From positions 1-58,670 of the forward strand of contig MGTV01000017.1 of NCBI GenBank assembly GCA_001799635.1: 58,670 nucleotides of DNA, written 5' to 3'. This stretch comes from Elusimicrobia bacterium GWA2_62_23 (lineage in GTDB: Bacteria; Elusimicrobiota; Elusimicrobia; Elusimicrobiales; UBA9959). Below are positions 42,200-50,721 of this stretch, one piece after another (position 1 is the first letter of the stretch; the number at the start of each line of letters is the position of its first letter). Position numbers and translations under genes: made by a program. The notes beneath the pieces were generated by a model. That model saw nothing but the letters and a program-made list of their open reading frames with translations, searched no databases and was not told where the DNA came from.

Positions 42200-42973
42200 A
42201 TGGCTCAGCAGAAACAGAACGAGTGGCGGGAACAGTGGGAGATGCTGCGGGACAACGAGTTGTTCCTTTTCAAGGATTGGATACTCCCGAACACGCTCGA
42301 TGATTTTAAAGACAAGGACGTGCTGGAATGCGGCTGCGGCGGCGGGCAGCATACGGCGTTCATAGCTCCGCACGCGCGTTCCGTTACCGCCGTGGACCTG
42401 AACGCGGCGGAGGTGGCCAGGGAGCGGAACAGGGATTTTAAGAACGTTTCCTTTGTGGAGGCCGACATAGCGGCCATGGACCTGGGCCGCCAGTTCGACG
42501 TGGTTTTTTCCATAGGCGTCATACACCATACCGACGACCCGGAAAAGACCGTGGCCAACATGGTGAAACATACCAGGCCCGGCGGCAAGGTGATCATCTG
42601 GGTGTATTCTAAAGAGGGTAACGCGCTGGTGGAGCACGGGGTTGAGCCGTTCCGTAAGGCGTTCCTGGCGGGGATGTCGCGCAAGGGGCTTCTGCGGCTG
42701 TCGCAGTTTATCTGCCTGCTTATGTATCCGCCTATCTATACGGTGTACCTGCTGCCGCTCAAGCGGCTTCCGTTCTACGAGTATTTCCAGAACTTCCGCA
42801 AGATGTCCTTTGAGCGCAACGTGCTGAACGTGTTCGACAAGCTGAACGCGCCGCAGGTGCAGTTCATGGAGCGGGCCCGCGTGGAACGCTGGGTGCCGGC
42901 GGATAAATTCAGGGACGTCAGTATAACCCCGTACAAAGGGGTCAGCTGGCGGGTCAGCGGGATAAAGCTTTAA
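42200..42973 (+). CDS. SAM-dependent methyltransferase
   Basis: 257 residues from ATG 42200, with GAGAGG seven bases upstream; a longer frame from 42119 is less likely. The class I Rossmann fold has motif I VLECGCGGGQHTAF and later AVDLNAAEVARERN, SIGVIHHTDDPEKTV and RPGGKVIIWVYSKEG. The C-terminal hydrophobic region (LSQFICLLMYPPIYTVYLLPL) may associate with the membrane. The substrate is unknown; small-molecule or lipid/polysaccharide methylation is plausible. Confidence 0.85.
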   Translation: MAQQKQNEWREQWEMLRDNELFLFKDWILPNTLDDFKDKDVLECGCGGGQHTAFIAPHARSVTAVDLNAAEVARERNRDFKNVSFVEADIAAMDLGRQFDVVFSIGVIHHTDDPEKTVANMVKHTRPGGKVIIWVYSKEGNALVEHGVEPFRKAFLAGMSRKGLLRLSQFICLLMYPPIYTVYLLPLKRLPFYEYFQNFRKMSFERNVLNVFDKLNAPQVQFMERARVERWVPADKFRDVSITPYKGVSWRVSGIKL

Positions 42974-43010
42974 GCGTGGGTTCATTAAGGTCATTGGGGA
43001 ATAACCAAAA

Positions 43011-44621
43011 ATGAAAAGAACGTTGAACATGGTTCTGGTCCTGGCTTTCTGCGCCTGTTCCGGGCAGGGGCGCGGTGACAACGCGAGCGTTAATAGGTGG
43101 CGGGACCCTTACCGGGTCCTGGCTTCCGGGTTGTCTGCGGCCAGGGACAGGGTGCCCAACCGGAAGGTGGCCGTTCTGCCTTTTTCTTACACTGACAAGC
43201 GTGAGTCCGACGACGGCGTGGTGGTGTCGGAGCGGCTTTTGACCAGCCTGATCAGGGAGAGGAAGCTGGAAGTGGTGGAGCGCAACCTGCTGGAGAAGGT
43301 AATGGGGGAATTGAAACTCCAGTACTCCGGGGCCGTGGACGAACGGTCCATAAAGAGCCTCGGCAAGATACTCGGAGTGGACGCCGTGGTTACCGGTACC
43401 CTTATGCGGCGGCCCGGCGGGCTGCTGGAGATCAACGCGCGCGTGATAGGGGTGGAGAACGGCATGGTGCTCGCGGCCGCGGCCGTGGTGGCCCCGGCCG
43501 ACTGGGAAACGGAGATAATCCCGGCGGAGACGGCGCAGGCCGCCGCCGAACCCGAAGCGGTCCCGCAGGCGGCCGCCCAGGAGGAGAAAGCGCCGGCGGA
43601 AGATTTCCCCGCCGCCTGGAAATACCGCGAAAACCTGCGCGTGGCCGAACGCAGCGGAAAGTCGCTAGTGGACCATCAGGTCCTGGTTGAGCTTGATACC
43701 GCCGCGTTGATCCGCGCTGGCCGCATGAGGGCGGACTGCGCGGACCTGCGCTTCGTCAATTCCAACGAAAAATCCAGGCTGAACTACTGGCTGGAAAGCG
43801 GTTGCGGCGCCTCGCGGACCAGGGTCTGGGTGCGGCTCCCCTTCCTGGCGAAAAAGTCGGTAAAGAATATTTACGTTTATTACGGGAACACGGCCGCCGG
43901 GCCTGTTTCCAACGGGGCGGCCACTTTCCTGCTCTTCGACGATTTCGAGGGTTCGTGGATAGATACCTCCAGGTGGCTGGTGCGCGGCGAGTGCCCGGTA
44001 CGGCAGGAGGGCGGCCTCCTGCGTTTCACCGGCTGCGGTTACGGCAGTTCTATCCGCAAGACCACGCTTACCTCCGCGCAGGGGCTGCAGGCGCCGTACG
44101 TGGTGGAATTCTCCGCCATGGCTTCCGATGGCGGGAACAACGGCATCACCCATGAGCTGGCGCTGCGCTGGGACGGGGTGATAGCCGGTCCTTACGCGCA
44201 GCCGAGGAGCGCCGTAGCGGTAGTTCTTTTCGACGGGTATTCCCCGGGCAGCGCCTGCCGCGGTGAGGACTGCCTGTCCGGCCGGGCCGCTATCACCTGG
44301 TGGCAGAACGGCAGTGTGGACCACATGGAGAGGGTGTCGGAAGATAATTCCCTGACCCCGGGCGTGTGGAGGAACTACGGCGTGGTGGAGGACGGGAGAG
44401 AGGTCGCGATCTACCTGGGGGGGAAGAAGCTGGTTTCCACCCCGGTGGCGGTCTCTTCCGGGGATAAACTCGGCATAGGCGCCAGGGAATACCCGCACGG
44501 GGCTGAATCGTACTACGACAATTTCCGGGTGAGGCGGCACGCGTCCCCTGAACCTTCGGTTTATCAGTATAAGAAGGCTGTAGAGCTTTCGGCCGGAAGG
44601 AGTGAAGGGCTGCGGATATGA
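43011..44621 (+). CDS. Lipoprotein with FlgO/CsgG-like and DUF2341-like domains
   Basis: 536 residues. A lipoprotein signal ends at about Cys16. Residues 45-160 match the FlgO/CsgG-type fold (KVAVLPFSYTDKRE, LVSERLL-like VVSERLLTSLIRE, LEVVERNLLEKVMGEL, LGVDAVVTGTL). An Ala/Glu/Pro linker runs to about 200. Residues 205-300 resemble DUF2341 (RFVNSNEKSRLNYWLE, VWVRLPFLAKKSVKNIYVYYG), and the remainder looks like a concanavalin-type beta sandwich (FDDFEGSWIDTSRW). It probably sits in the outer membrane facing the periplasm or surface. The combination is unusual. It overlaps the thioesterase gene by four bases. Confidence 0.8.
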   Translation: MKRTLNMVLVLAFCACSGQGRGDNASVNRWRDPYRVLASGLSAARDRVPNRKVAVLPFSYTDKRESDDGVVVSERLLTSLIRERKLEVVERNLLEKVMGELKLQYSGAVDERSIKSLGKILGVDAVVTGTLMRRPGGLLEINARVIGVENGMVLAAAAVVAPADWETEIIPAETAQAAAEPEAVPQAAAQEEKAPAEDFPAAWKYRENLRVAERSGKSLVDHQVLVELDTAALIRAGRMRADCADLRFVNSNEKSRLNYWLESGCGASRTRVWVRLPFLAKKSVKNIYVYYGNTAAGPVSNGAATFLLFDDFEGSWIDTSRWLVRGECPVRQEGGLLRFTGCGYGSSIRKTTLTSAQGLQAPYVVEFSAMASDGGNNGITHELALRWDGVIAGPYAQPRSAVAVVLFDGYSPGSACRGEDCLSGRAAITWWQNGSVDHMERVSEDNSLTPGVWRNYGVVEDGREVAIYLGGKKLVSTPVAVSSGDKLGIGAREYPHGAESYYDNFRVRRHASPEPSVYQYKKAVELSAGRSEGLRI

Positions 44622-45016
44622 AACGCCGCGTCTACTATTACGATACCGACACCAGCGGGGCCGTGTACCACGCCAACTACCTGAAATATTTCGAAGAGGC
44701 GCGTTCCGAATACCTGGAGGCCCGCGGTCTCACCGTGAAGGGCCTGCTGGAGCGGGGCGTTGGCTTTGCCATACGGCGGCAGGAAGTGGAGTACAAGTTC
44801 CCGTCGCTCTACGGCGACACCCTCGACGTGGAAACGAAGGTGAAAGAGTACACCCCTTACCGGATAGTTTTTTCCTACCTGGTCCATAACCAGGACGGCC
44901 GGCTGATAGCCAAGGCCGAGACCGACCTGGTCTGCGTGGGCCGCGACCTGAAGTTGATAGAGATACCCGAAGAAGTGAAGGTCCGCCTGGCCGCGGAAGC
45001 GCCCAGGGTTATTTAA
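44618..45016 (+). CDS. YbgC-like acyl-CoA thioesterase (hotdog fold)
   Basis: 132 residues. YYYDTDTSGAVYHANYLKYF carries the catalytic Asp11 of the 4-hydroxybenzoyl-CoA thioesterase/YbgC family, with FEEARSEYL continuing the central helix. It hydrolyses acyl-CoA thioesters; YbgC itself is linked to the Tol-Pal envelope complex and phospholipid metabolism. No tol or pal gene is adjacent. Its stop overlaps that of the convergent radical SAM gene by eight bases. Confidence 0.9.
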   Translation: MKRRVYYYDTDTSGAVYHANYLKYFEEARSEYLEARGLTVKGLLERGVGFAIRRQEVEYKFPSLYGDTLDVETKVKEYTPYRIVFSYLVHNQDGRLIAKAETDLVCVGRDLKLIEIPEEVKVRLAAEAPRVI

Positions 45017-46421
45017 AAGCTATTCCCAGGATGAATTTGAGCCCGTCGAAATAGACCTTGAGGTCGGCGAGGCCGCGGATGGTCTTGAGCCTGCCCCACA
45101 CGTAGGCGAAGCGCAGGTAGAAGCGCCGGTACGCGTAGCGCACCATCTTCTCCACTTCCTCGGGCGTGCCGTAGGCGTCGGGCACGTAGGTGGCCTTGGT
45201 CCTGCCCTTGTATTCCAGCCCTTTCGTTATCTTTCCTTCCTTGAGCGCCTGCTCGTAGAGCACGGTGCCGTATTCCGGGTACGTGGGCAGGAACTGCACG
45301 TAGTCCGGGTTCAGCTTTATCGCGAAATCTATGGTCTTGCGCGCCATCTCCGGCGTTTCGCCGGGCAGGGCTATCATGAACGAGGCGCGGATCTGCATGC
45401 CCGCTTCCTTGGCCCAGCGCGTGGCGGCCAGGCACTGCTCTATGGTGGTGCCTTTCTGGATGAGGTCCAGCATCTGCTGGCTGCCGGATTCGTAGCCGTA
45501 GAAGATGTTCCAGCAGCCGGCGTCGGCCATGAGGCGCAGCATCTTCTCCGACACCGTGTTCACGCGGCCGTAGCAGCTCCAGGGCAGGCGTACTTTGGCC
45601 TTGAGGCCGGAGCAGAACTTTTCCATCCAGTCTATGTTCATGGCGAAGGTGTCGTCCCAGAACATCACCTCGCGGATGCCGAAATTGTTGTAAAGGTTCT
45701 CTATCTCGCTTATGATGCGCTCCGGGCTGTGCCGGCGGTAGCGGAAGGCCTTGTTGCCGGCCTGGAAGCAGAAGGTGCAGCGGTACGGGCAGCCGCGCGA
45801 GGTGATGAGCGGCGCCACCGGGAAGGCCCGGTTCTGGCCGGGCAGCGAGCGGTAGAGCGAAAAATCGTAGAGGTGCCAGGCGGGGGACGGGATGGAGTCC
45901 AGGTCTGCTATGGATTCGCCGAGCGGGTTGCGGACCACCGCGCCGCCCGGGCCGCGGAAGCAGACGCCTTTTACGCCGGAGAGGGAGGCTTTTTTCTCCA
46001 GCCAGCCGGCCAGCTCGGGCATCACGGTCTCGCCCTCGCCGAAAACGCTCACGTCCACGGCGGGGCAGTCGGTCAAAACCTTCTCGGGGAAACAGATGCT
46101 GTGCGGGCCGCCCATGATCAGCGGCATGGGCGAGGCTTCCCTTATGGCGTTGGCAACGGAATAGGCCGAGTCGGCCGAGGCGGTCATAGCCGAGATGCCG
46201 GCCGCGTCCGCGCCCCACTTCAACACTTCCCTTACCACGTCGGCGTCGCCGTAGCCCATGGCCGGAGCGTCTATGATCTTGGCCTCGTGTCCCAGCTTCA
46301 GCAGCACGGCGGCGATATGGCCTATGCCCAGCGGCGGCATGTGGCCGTACTTGATCTTGGCTTTGGTGCCGTAGCCCTTGGCCAGCAGGTCGTAGGGAGG
46401 CGCTATCAGGGCTATTTTCAT
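45009..46421 (-). CDS. B12-binding domain radical SAM protein
   Basis: 470 residues. The N-terminal cobalamin-binding-like Rossmann domain (1-140; MKIALIAPPY, PPLGIGHIAAVL, MGGPHSICFPEKVL, FGEGE) is followed by a radical SAM barrel with CxxxCxxC at Cys211, Cys215 and Cys218 (RGCPYRCTFCFQAG). A C-terminal helical tail follows. Such proteins modify lipids, hopanoids, glycans or cofactors; substrate cannot be assigned. The start overlaps the stop of the GT39-like gene by four bases, so it is in one leftward unit with the glycosyltransferases. Confidence 0.9.
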   Translation of the reverse strand: MKIALIAPPYDLLAKGYGTKAKIKYGHMPPLGIGHIAAVLLKLGHEAKIIDAPAMGYGDADVVREVLKWGADAAGISAMTASADSAYSVANAIREASPMPLIMGGPHSICFPEKVLTDCPAVDVSVFGEGETVMPELAGWLEKKASLSGVKGVCFRGPGGAVVRNPLGESIADLDSIPSPAWHLYDFSLYRSLPGQNRAFPVAPLITSRGCPYRCTFCFQAGNKAFRYRRHSPERIISEIENLYNNFGIREVMFWDDTFAMNIDWMEKFCSGLKAKVRLPWSCYGRVNTVSEKMLRLMADAGCWNIFYGYESGSQQMLDLIQKGTTIEQCLAATRWAKEAGMQIRASFMIALPGETPEMARKTIDFAIKLNPDYVQFLPTYPEYGTVLYEQALKEGKITKGLEYKGRTKATYVPDAYGTPEEVEKMVRYAYRRFYLRFAYVWGRLKTIRGLADLKVYFDGLKFILGIAFK

Positions 46422-47677
46422 GCTTTCTTCTTGGAGTATCGCTCTTTCAGGCCCAGCAGGCCGGCCGCTGCGAAGATGAAGACGTACGGGATCACCGGCA
46501 GGTGGTAGCGCGGTACAAAATCGAAAGCTACGTGCCCGGTGAAGAAGGCCAGCAGGGCGATCAGGGGTGCGGTTTCGCGCCAGCTTTTCCGGGTTAACGC
46601 CATACCGGCCGCGGCTAGCAGGAGCATAAGCGCGTGAAAGCCGAGCAGGGCGAACCTTACCGCGATAGGGAAGAAGTCCCTTTCGAGATAGTACTCGTGC
46701 AGGCTCTTGTCCACTCCCAGTACGCTGGAGTGGCTGGTTATCCAGAACGGCGGCAGGCGCTTAATGGCTATTTTTACGGCTTCCCATGGGTGGGCTTTTA
46801 GCAACGCATTGCCTTCGGCCTGAAGGGCCTGTTCCAGGCGCAGCGCCGGGTGATCGCCTGGGGTAAAGGCGGTGGGCTCGGGATATTCTTTGAATTTCTC
46901 AACGTATTTGCCGAAACTTTCATCCCAGGAAAGCCCCGCGGCCATGTTGCCGGTAAGATAAAAACCGAAACCCGTGCCCACGCTGCACGGTTTGAGCGTT
47001 CCCCAGAGGCGGTAGTTGCGCGCCGACCAGGGCGCCAGCACGGCTAAGAATACGGCCAGGAAAAGCAGCCACTTGAGGAGGAGGCCGCGGTTGAAGATCA
47101 CCGAGAACAGCAGCAGTACTCCCGGGAAAACCAGCGTGACCGGCCGCGTGAGCGTGGCCAGGCCAAGGAAGAGCCCGGCCAACGCGAAGTCCAGGTAGTT
47201 CTTCCGGCTGACGCCGTAAACCCAGAACAGCATGGCGCCGGCGAGCAGGAAAGTGTAGGGTGTTTCCGTGAGCAGGAACGCGGGGTGCACTATGAAAATG
47301 GGGTAAAGGGCCAGCGTCCAACCGGCTAAAGCGGCTGCCCGTTCCCCAAAAAGTTTTTCGGCGGTACGGAAGGAGAAGATCACGGTAAGCGCGCCCAGCA
47401 GGGCCAGCAGCAGCCTGCCGGCGGTGTGCGAGTGCCCGAAAACGGAATAAACCGCGGCGAGCATGAAAGGCAGGCCCGGGGGGCGCCGCGGGGTGGGCAC
47501 GTCCGGATTCAGGGAAAAGCCGTGGCCGGAGGCCAGGTTAAAGGCGATGGTGTCGTAATCAAAGGCGTCTGCGTCCGGCGGATGCTGGGGGGCCAGCAGT
47601 ACGTAGCCGATGCGCAGGGACAAGGCGGCCAGGAAGATCAGCAACAGACGGTTATTGAAGATTTTTTTGATGTCCAT
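46418..47677 (-). CDS. GT39/ArnT-like polyprenyl-phosphate glycosyltransferase
   Basis: 419 residues with about ten membrane helices. The first loop has the acidic motif DADAFDYDTIAFNL, and the cytoplasmic/periplasmic alternation fits the GT39/ArnT/PMT group (glycosyltransferase C fold). Family members transfer a sugar from a polyprenyl phosphate carrier to protein or lipid at the outer face of the inner membrane. The dolichyl-phosphate-mannose-synthase-like GT2 two genes away could make the donor. It overlaps the radical SAM gene. Confidence 0.87.
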   Translation of the reverse strand: MDIKKIFNNRLLLIFLAALSLRIGYVLLAPQHPPDADAFDYDTIAFNLASGHGFSLNPDVPTPRRPPGLPFMLAAVYSVFGHSHTAGRLLLALLGALTVIFSFRTAEKLFGERAAALAGWTLALYPIFIVHPAFLLTETPYTFLLAGAMLFWVYGVSRKNYLDFALAGLFLGLATLTRPVTLVFPGVLLLFSVIFNRGLLLKWLLFLAVFLAVLAPWSARNYRLWGTLKPCSVGTGFGFYLTGNMAAGLSWDESFGKYVEKFKEYPEPTAFTPGDHPALRLEQALQAEGNALLKAHPWEAVKIAIKRLPPFWITSHSSVLGVDKSLHEYYLERDFFPIAVRFALLGFHALMLLLAAAGMALTRKSWRETAPLIALLAFFTGHVAFDFVPRYHLPVIPYVFIFAAAGLLGLKERYSKKKA

Positions 47678-47700
47678 TTATGGCGCAGCTCCGGCGCGGG

Positions 47701-48414
47701 TCAGCGCGTTTTTCCGAGATAGAACAACTGGTTCCCGCGCCCGGAAAAGTTCATGTAAAAAAGCAGGTAGAGGAAATTCGCGGCGGCTTTCTGGAGGGGG
47801 CCGTAGTTCGTCTTTCCGAACGACCCGGTCACGGCCGAGGGGAAGAGGTCCACGAGGACCCGGTAAAGGGAATGGAAGGGGAACCCCCAGGAGAAACAGG
47901 CTACCGTGGAGAAGCCGTGGCGTTCCGCCAGGGCCGTGAGGCTTTCCCTGGTATAGTGCCGCAGGTGGCCCATGGTGACGTCCGTGTTGAGGATGGGCCC
48001 GGCGGGCACGGTCAGCAGCAGGTGTCCGGCGGTCATTTTCGCAAGATTCTCCATGGCGGCGGAGTCGTTTTTGGTGTGCTCCAGCACCTCGGTCATTACG
48101 GTCAAATCGAAGGTCTCTCCGAGGGCGGAGTCTTCGATGCTGAAGGAATGGAAGCCGCCCATGTTCGTCTTCAGGCGTTCCGGTGCGGAGTCGCGGTGCG
48201 GCTCTATGCCTGTGATCCGCGATCCGAATTCGGCCCGCAGTTCCTCCAGAAGCCTGCCGTCGGCGCAACCGACATCCAGTATGGAGCGGGGGCGGGGGCA
48301 ATGGGCGCGGATGAGTGCTTTGATGAAACGGCGGCGGTGGCGCGAAGCGGGATTATAGACGAAGAAGTCGTCCCATGTGGCCTGCGTCTCTATCGCGTCA
48401 CCTGTTTCCGGCAT
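47701..48414 (-). CDS. SAM-dependent methyltransferase (class I)
   Basis: 237 residues. Motif I is ILDVGCADGRLLEEL, followed by GIEPHRDSAPERLK and LTVMTEVLEHTKND. The C-terminal RNFLYL-like stretch is hydrophobic (FLYLLFYMNFSGRGNQLFYLG). It resembles methyltransferases in polysaccharide or lipid glycosylation clusters. It lies between the GT39-like and GT2 genes, with six bases after the GT2 stop, so it is probably co-transcribed with both. Confidence 0.84.
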   Translation of the reverse strand: MPETGDAIETQATWDDFFVYNPASRHRRRFIKALIRAHCPRPRSILDVGCADGRLLEELRAEFGSRITGIEPHRDSAPERLKTNMGGFHSFSIEDSALGETFDLTVMTEVLEHTKNDSAAMENLAKMTAGHLLLTVPAGPILNTDVTMGHLRHYTRESLTALAERHGFSTVACFSWGFPFHSLYRVLVDLFPSAVTGSFGKTNYGPLQKAAANFLYLLFYMNFSGRGNQLFYLGKTR

Positions 48415-48420
48415 TGTGAG

Positions 48421-49302
48421 CTATTTCCTGCTGTGCAGTCTTATGGATTCCACGGCGCAGCCCAGAAGGAAGACCAGCACCGATATCACCAGCATCAAAG
48501 CTATCACCAGCCACCGGGGGTCCGCCTGCGGGGAGAGAAGCAGGTGGGCGGCCGCGGCGAAAGTGGCGAGCAGCGGCAGCAGCGTGACCACGGCGGCGAA
48601 CTTCATGGGGTTGAAATAGAGGATCACCTGCGTCATGATCTGCAGGGTGCGCAGGATGTCGCGCACCGGCTTCACCTTGGAGTGGCCCACGCGCTCCGTG
48701 AAGCGGATGGGCTCGAAGCGCACGAAGCGCCCGGCGTTCAGGAACGAGAGCGTCATGGTGGTGGTGAAGGAATAGCCGTAGCACAGCACCGGCATGGAGG
48801 TGGAGACCGCTTCCTTGCGGAAGATGCGCAGGCCGGAGTTCGCGTCCGGGATGGGCTCGCCGGCCACGAAGCGGGCGATGCGCAGGTAGATGAAGCGCAT
48901 GAGCGCCTTCACGGGGGTGCCCCAGAATAGCGACCCCTCGCGCGCGCCTACCACCATGTCGAAGGCCGGCACGTGCGGCAGGAGCTTGGCTATCTCCGCC
49001 GGCGGGTAGGAGCCGTCGGCGTCTATGATCAGGATCCAGTCGTGCGCGGCGGCGTGGATGCCGCTCAGCAGCGACCGGCCGTAACCGCGGTTGATGGGGT
49101 GGCGGATGACCTTGGACCCGGCGGCCTCTGCCGCGGCGGCGGTCTTGTCCGTGGAGCCGTCGTCCACCGTTATGATCTCGTACTTGAGCCCGGCCGCCGT
49201 CAGGACCTCGCCCGCACCCTTGATGGTGGGCGCTATGGCGCCTTCCTCGTTGAAGGCCGGGATGACCACCGTGATCTCGGTTTTGTTGGAGAACAGCCCC
49301 AT
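48421..49302 (-). CDS. GT2 family glycosyltransferase (dolichyl/polyprenyl-phosphate type)
   Basis: 293 residues. The GT-A catalytic domain spans 8-225, with VVIPAFNEEGAI, VDDGSTDKT and the metal-binding DAD at 94-96 (IIDADGSYPP). Two C-terminal membrane helices (about 226-285) follow, as in polyprenyl-phosphate sugar synthases. It would load a sugar from a nucleotide donor onto a lipid carrier for the GT39-like enzyme. The start directly abuts the stop of the M16 gene (49302/49303). Confidence 0.9.
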   Translation of the reverse strand: MGLFSNKTEITVVIPAFNEEGAIAPTIKGAGEVLTAAGLKYEIITVDDGSTDKTAAAAEAAGSKVIRHPINRGYGRSLLSGIHAAAHDWILIIDADGSYPPAEIAKLLPHVPAFDMVVGAREGSLFWGTPVKALMRFIYLRIARFVAGEPIPDANSGLRIFRKEAVSTSMPVLCYGYSFTTTMTLSFLNAGRFVRFEPIRFTERVGHSKVKPVRDILRTLQIMTQVILYFNPMKFAAVVTLLPLLATFAAAAHLLLSPQADPRWLVIALMLVISVLVFLLGCAVESIRLHSRK

Positions 49303-50721
49303 TTAATCTTCCTTCAGTTCCGTCACCGGCCCGAACTCGGACAGCGGTTTGTCGAACTTCTTGGAGTTCCCTATCACGAAGATCAGCGCGTTGTCGGGGT
49401 CGAACATGGCGCTGGCTGCTGAGAAGGCCGAGTCGCGCGTGACCTTGGAGACGTTCGAAACATACGTCTCCAGGTAGTCCTTCGGCAGGCCGTAATGTTC
49501 CAGCGAAGCCCGCTGGTTCACCACGTCGAAGGGCGTTTTGAAAGTGAAGACGAAGGAATTTATGCGGCTGTCCTTTGCGTCGGAGAGTTCCTTCTCGGAG
49601 AGCGGTTCCGTCTTGACGCGCTTGATCTGCCGCAGTATCTCTTCCATGGCCTGCGAGTAGGTCTCCGGCTTGGTTCCGCAGTAGGCGAACATGTGACCGG
49701 GGTGGGCGTTCTTCCTGGAGATGTAGGAGTACACGGTGTAGGCAAGGCCTTTGCGGGCGCGCACGGTGTCCCACAGCCGCGAGGAAAGGCCGGGGGCGCC
49801 AAGCACGTCGTTGGTGGTGTTAAGCGGGAAGAAGAGTTCCTGATCGGAGCGCTTTACGCCTTTCCAGACCAGCATTACAAAAGCCTGCGGTACGTCCTTC
49901 TCTATAAAGTAGATGCGGCGGGTACCGGCCAGCGCGGGCGGGGGGACCTGCGGGGCCTTGATCTCCCGCTTTTCCCACTTGCCGAAGCGCTGATTCAGCT
50001 TGGTCAGAAGCTCCTCTTTGGAGCCGAAACGGCCGCTGACCGCCATGATGATATTGTTGGGTATGTAATAGGCGGAGTGGTGGACCTTGAGGTCGTTGAT
50101 GGTTATGCCCTCTATCGTCGCCGCCTCGTTGCGGCGGCCGTAGGGGTGGTCCTTGCCGTAATAGTAGCGCAGGGCTTCGCGGGTCACCGATTTGCCCGGA
50201 TCGTCGTTGCGGCGGCGTATCATCTCCAGTTCCATCTTTTTGAGGATGTTGAACTTTTCCGCGTCGAAGGCCGGGTTCATCAGCACGTCTGCGTAGATGT
50301 CCAGCACCTTGTCGAAGTCCTTTTCGAGGGCGAACATGGAAACGCTGGCGTCTTCCAGATCTATGGAAGAGTTGATGGTTGCCCCGAGGTATTCCAGGGT
50401 CTTGTCTATCTCCTCCGGCTTGTAGGAGGCGCTGCCGCCGTCCTCCAGCATGCCGGCAGTCAGGGCTCCCAGCCCCACCTTGTCGGCGGGGTCGTTGATG
50501 GTGCCGGTCCTGACCACCGCGTTTATGCGCACGGCCGGCAGGGAGGGGTCTTCGAGCAGGTAGACTATCATGCCGTTGGGCAGTTCTACCCGCTCGCCCA
50601 GCGGCGGCTTGAAGTCCAGCGGGGCCGGCTGGGGTACATTGAGGGGCAGCGCCCTGGAGGCGGAAGCAGAGAATGCCATGATGGCTCCTAGAATCGAGAC
50701 TTTTAAGAAAGCGTTCCTCAT
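49303..50721 (-). CDS. M16 peptidase homologue lacking the zinc motif
   Basis: 472 residues. The signal peptide is about 1-24. It has the two-domain M16 fold (ELPNGMIVYLLEDPSLPAVRINAVVRTG near the N-terminus; AFVMLVWKGVKRSD, LSSRLWDTVRARKGLAYTVYSY in the second half). The region that should hold HxxEH reads LTAGMLEDGGSA, so it is non-catalytic. In many bacteria such a partner forms a heterodimer with an active M16 protein and supplies the Arg/Tyr pocket (R and Y in the RKGLAYTV segment). The start overlaps the catalytic partner's stop by four bases. Confidence 0.9.
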   Translation of the reverse strand: MRNAFLKVSILGAIMAFSASASRALPLNVPQPAPLDFKPPLGERVELPNGMIVYLLEDPSLPAVRINAVVRTGTINDPADKVGLGALTAGMLEDGGSASYKPEEIDKTLEYLGATINSSIDLEDASVSMFALEKDFDKVLDIYADVLMNPAFDAEKFNILKKMELEMIRRRNDDPGKSVTREALRYYYGKDHPYGRRNEAATIEGITINDLKVHHSAYYIPNNIIMAVSGRFGSKEELLTKLNQRFGKWEKREIKAPQVPPPALAGTRRIYFIEKDVPQAFVMLVWKGVKRSDQELFFPLNTTNDVLGAPGLSSRLWDTVRARKGLAYTVYSYISRKNAHPGHMFAYCGTKPETYSQAMEEILRQIKRVKTEPLSEKELSDAKDSRINSFVFTFKTPFDVVNQRASLEHYGLPKDYLETYVSNVSKVTRDSAFSAASAMFDPDNALIFVIGNSKKFDKPLSEFGPVTELKED

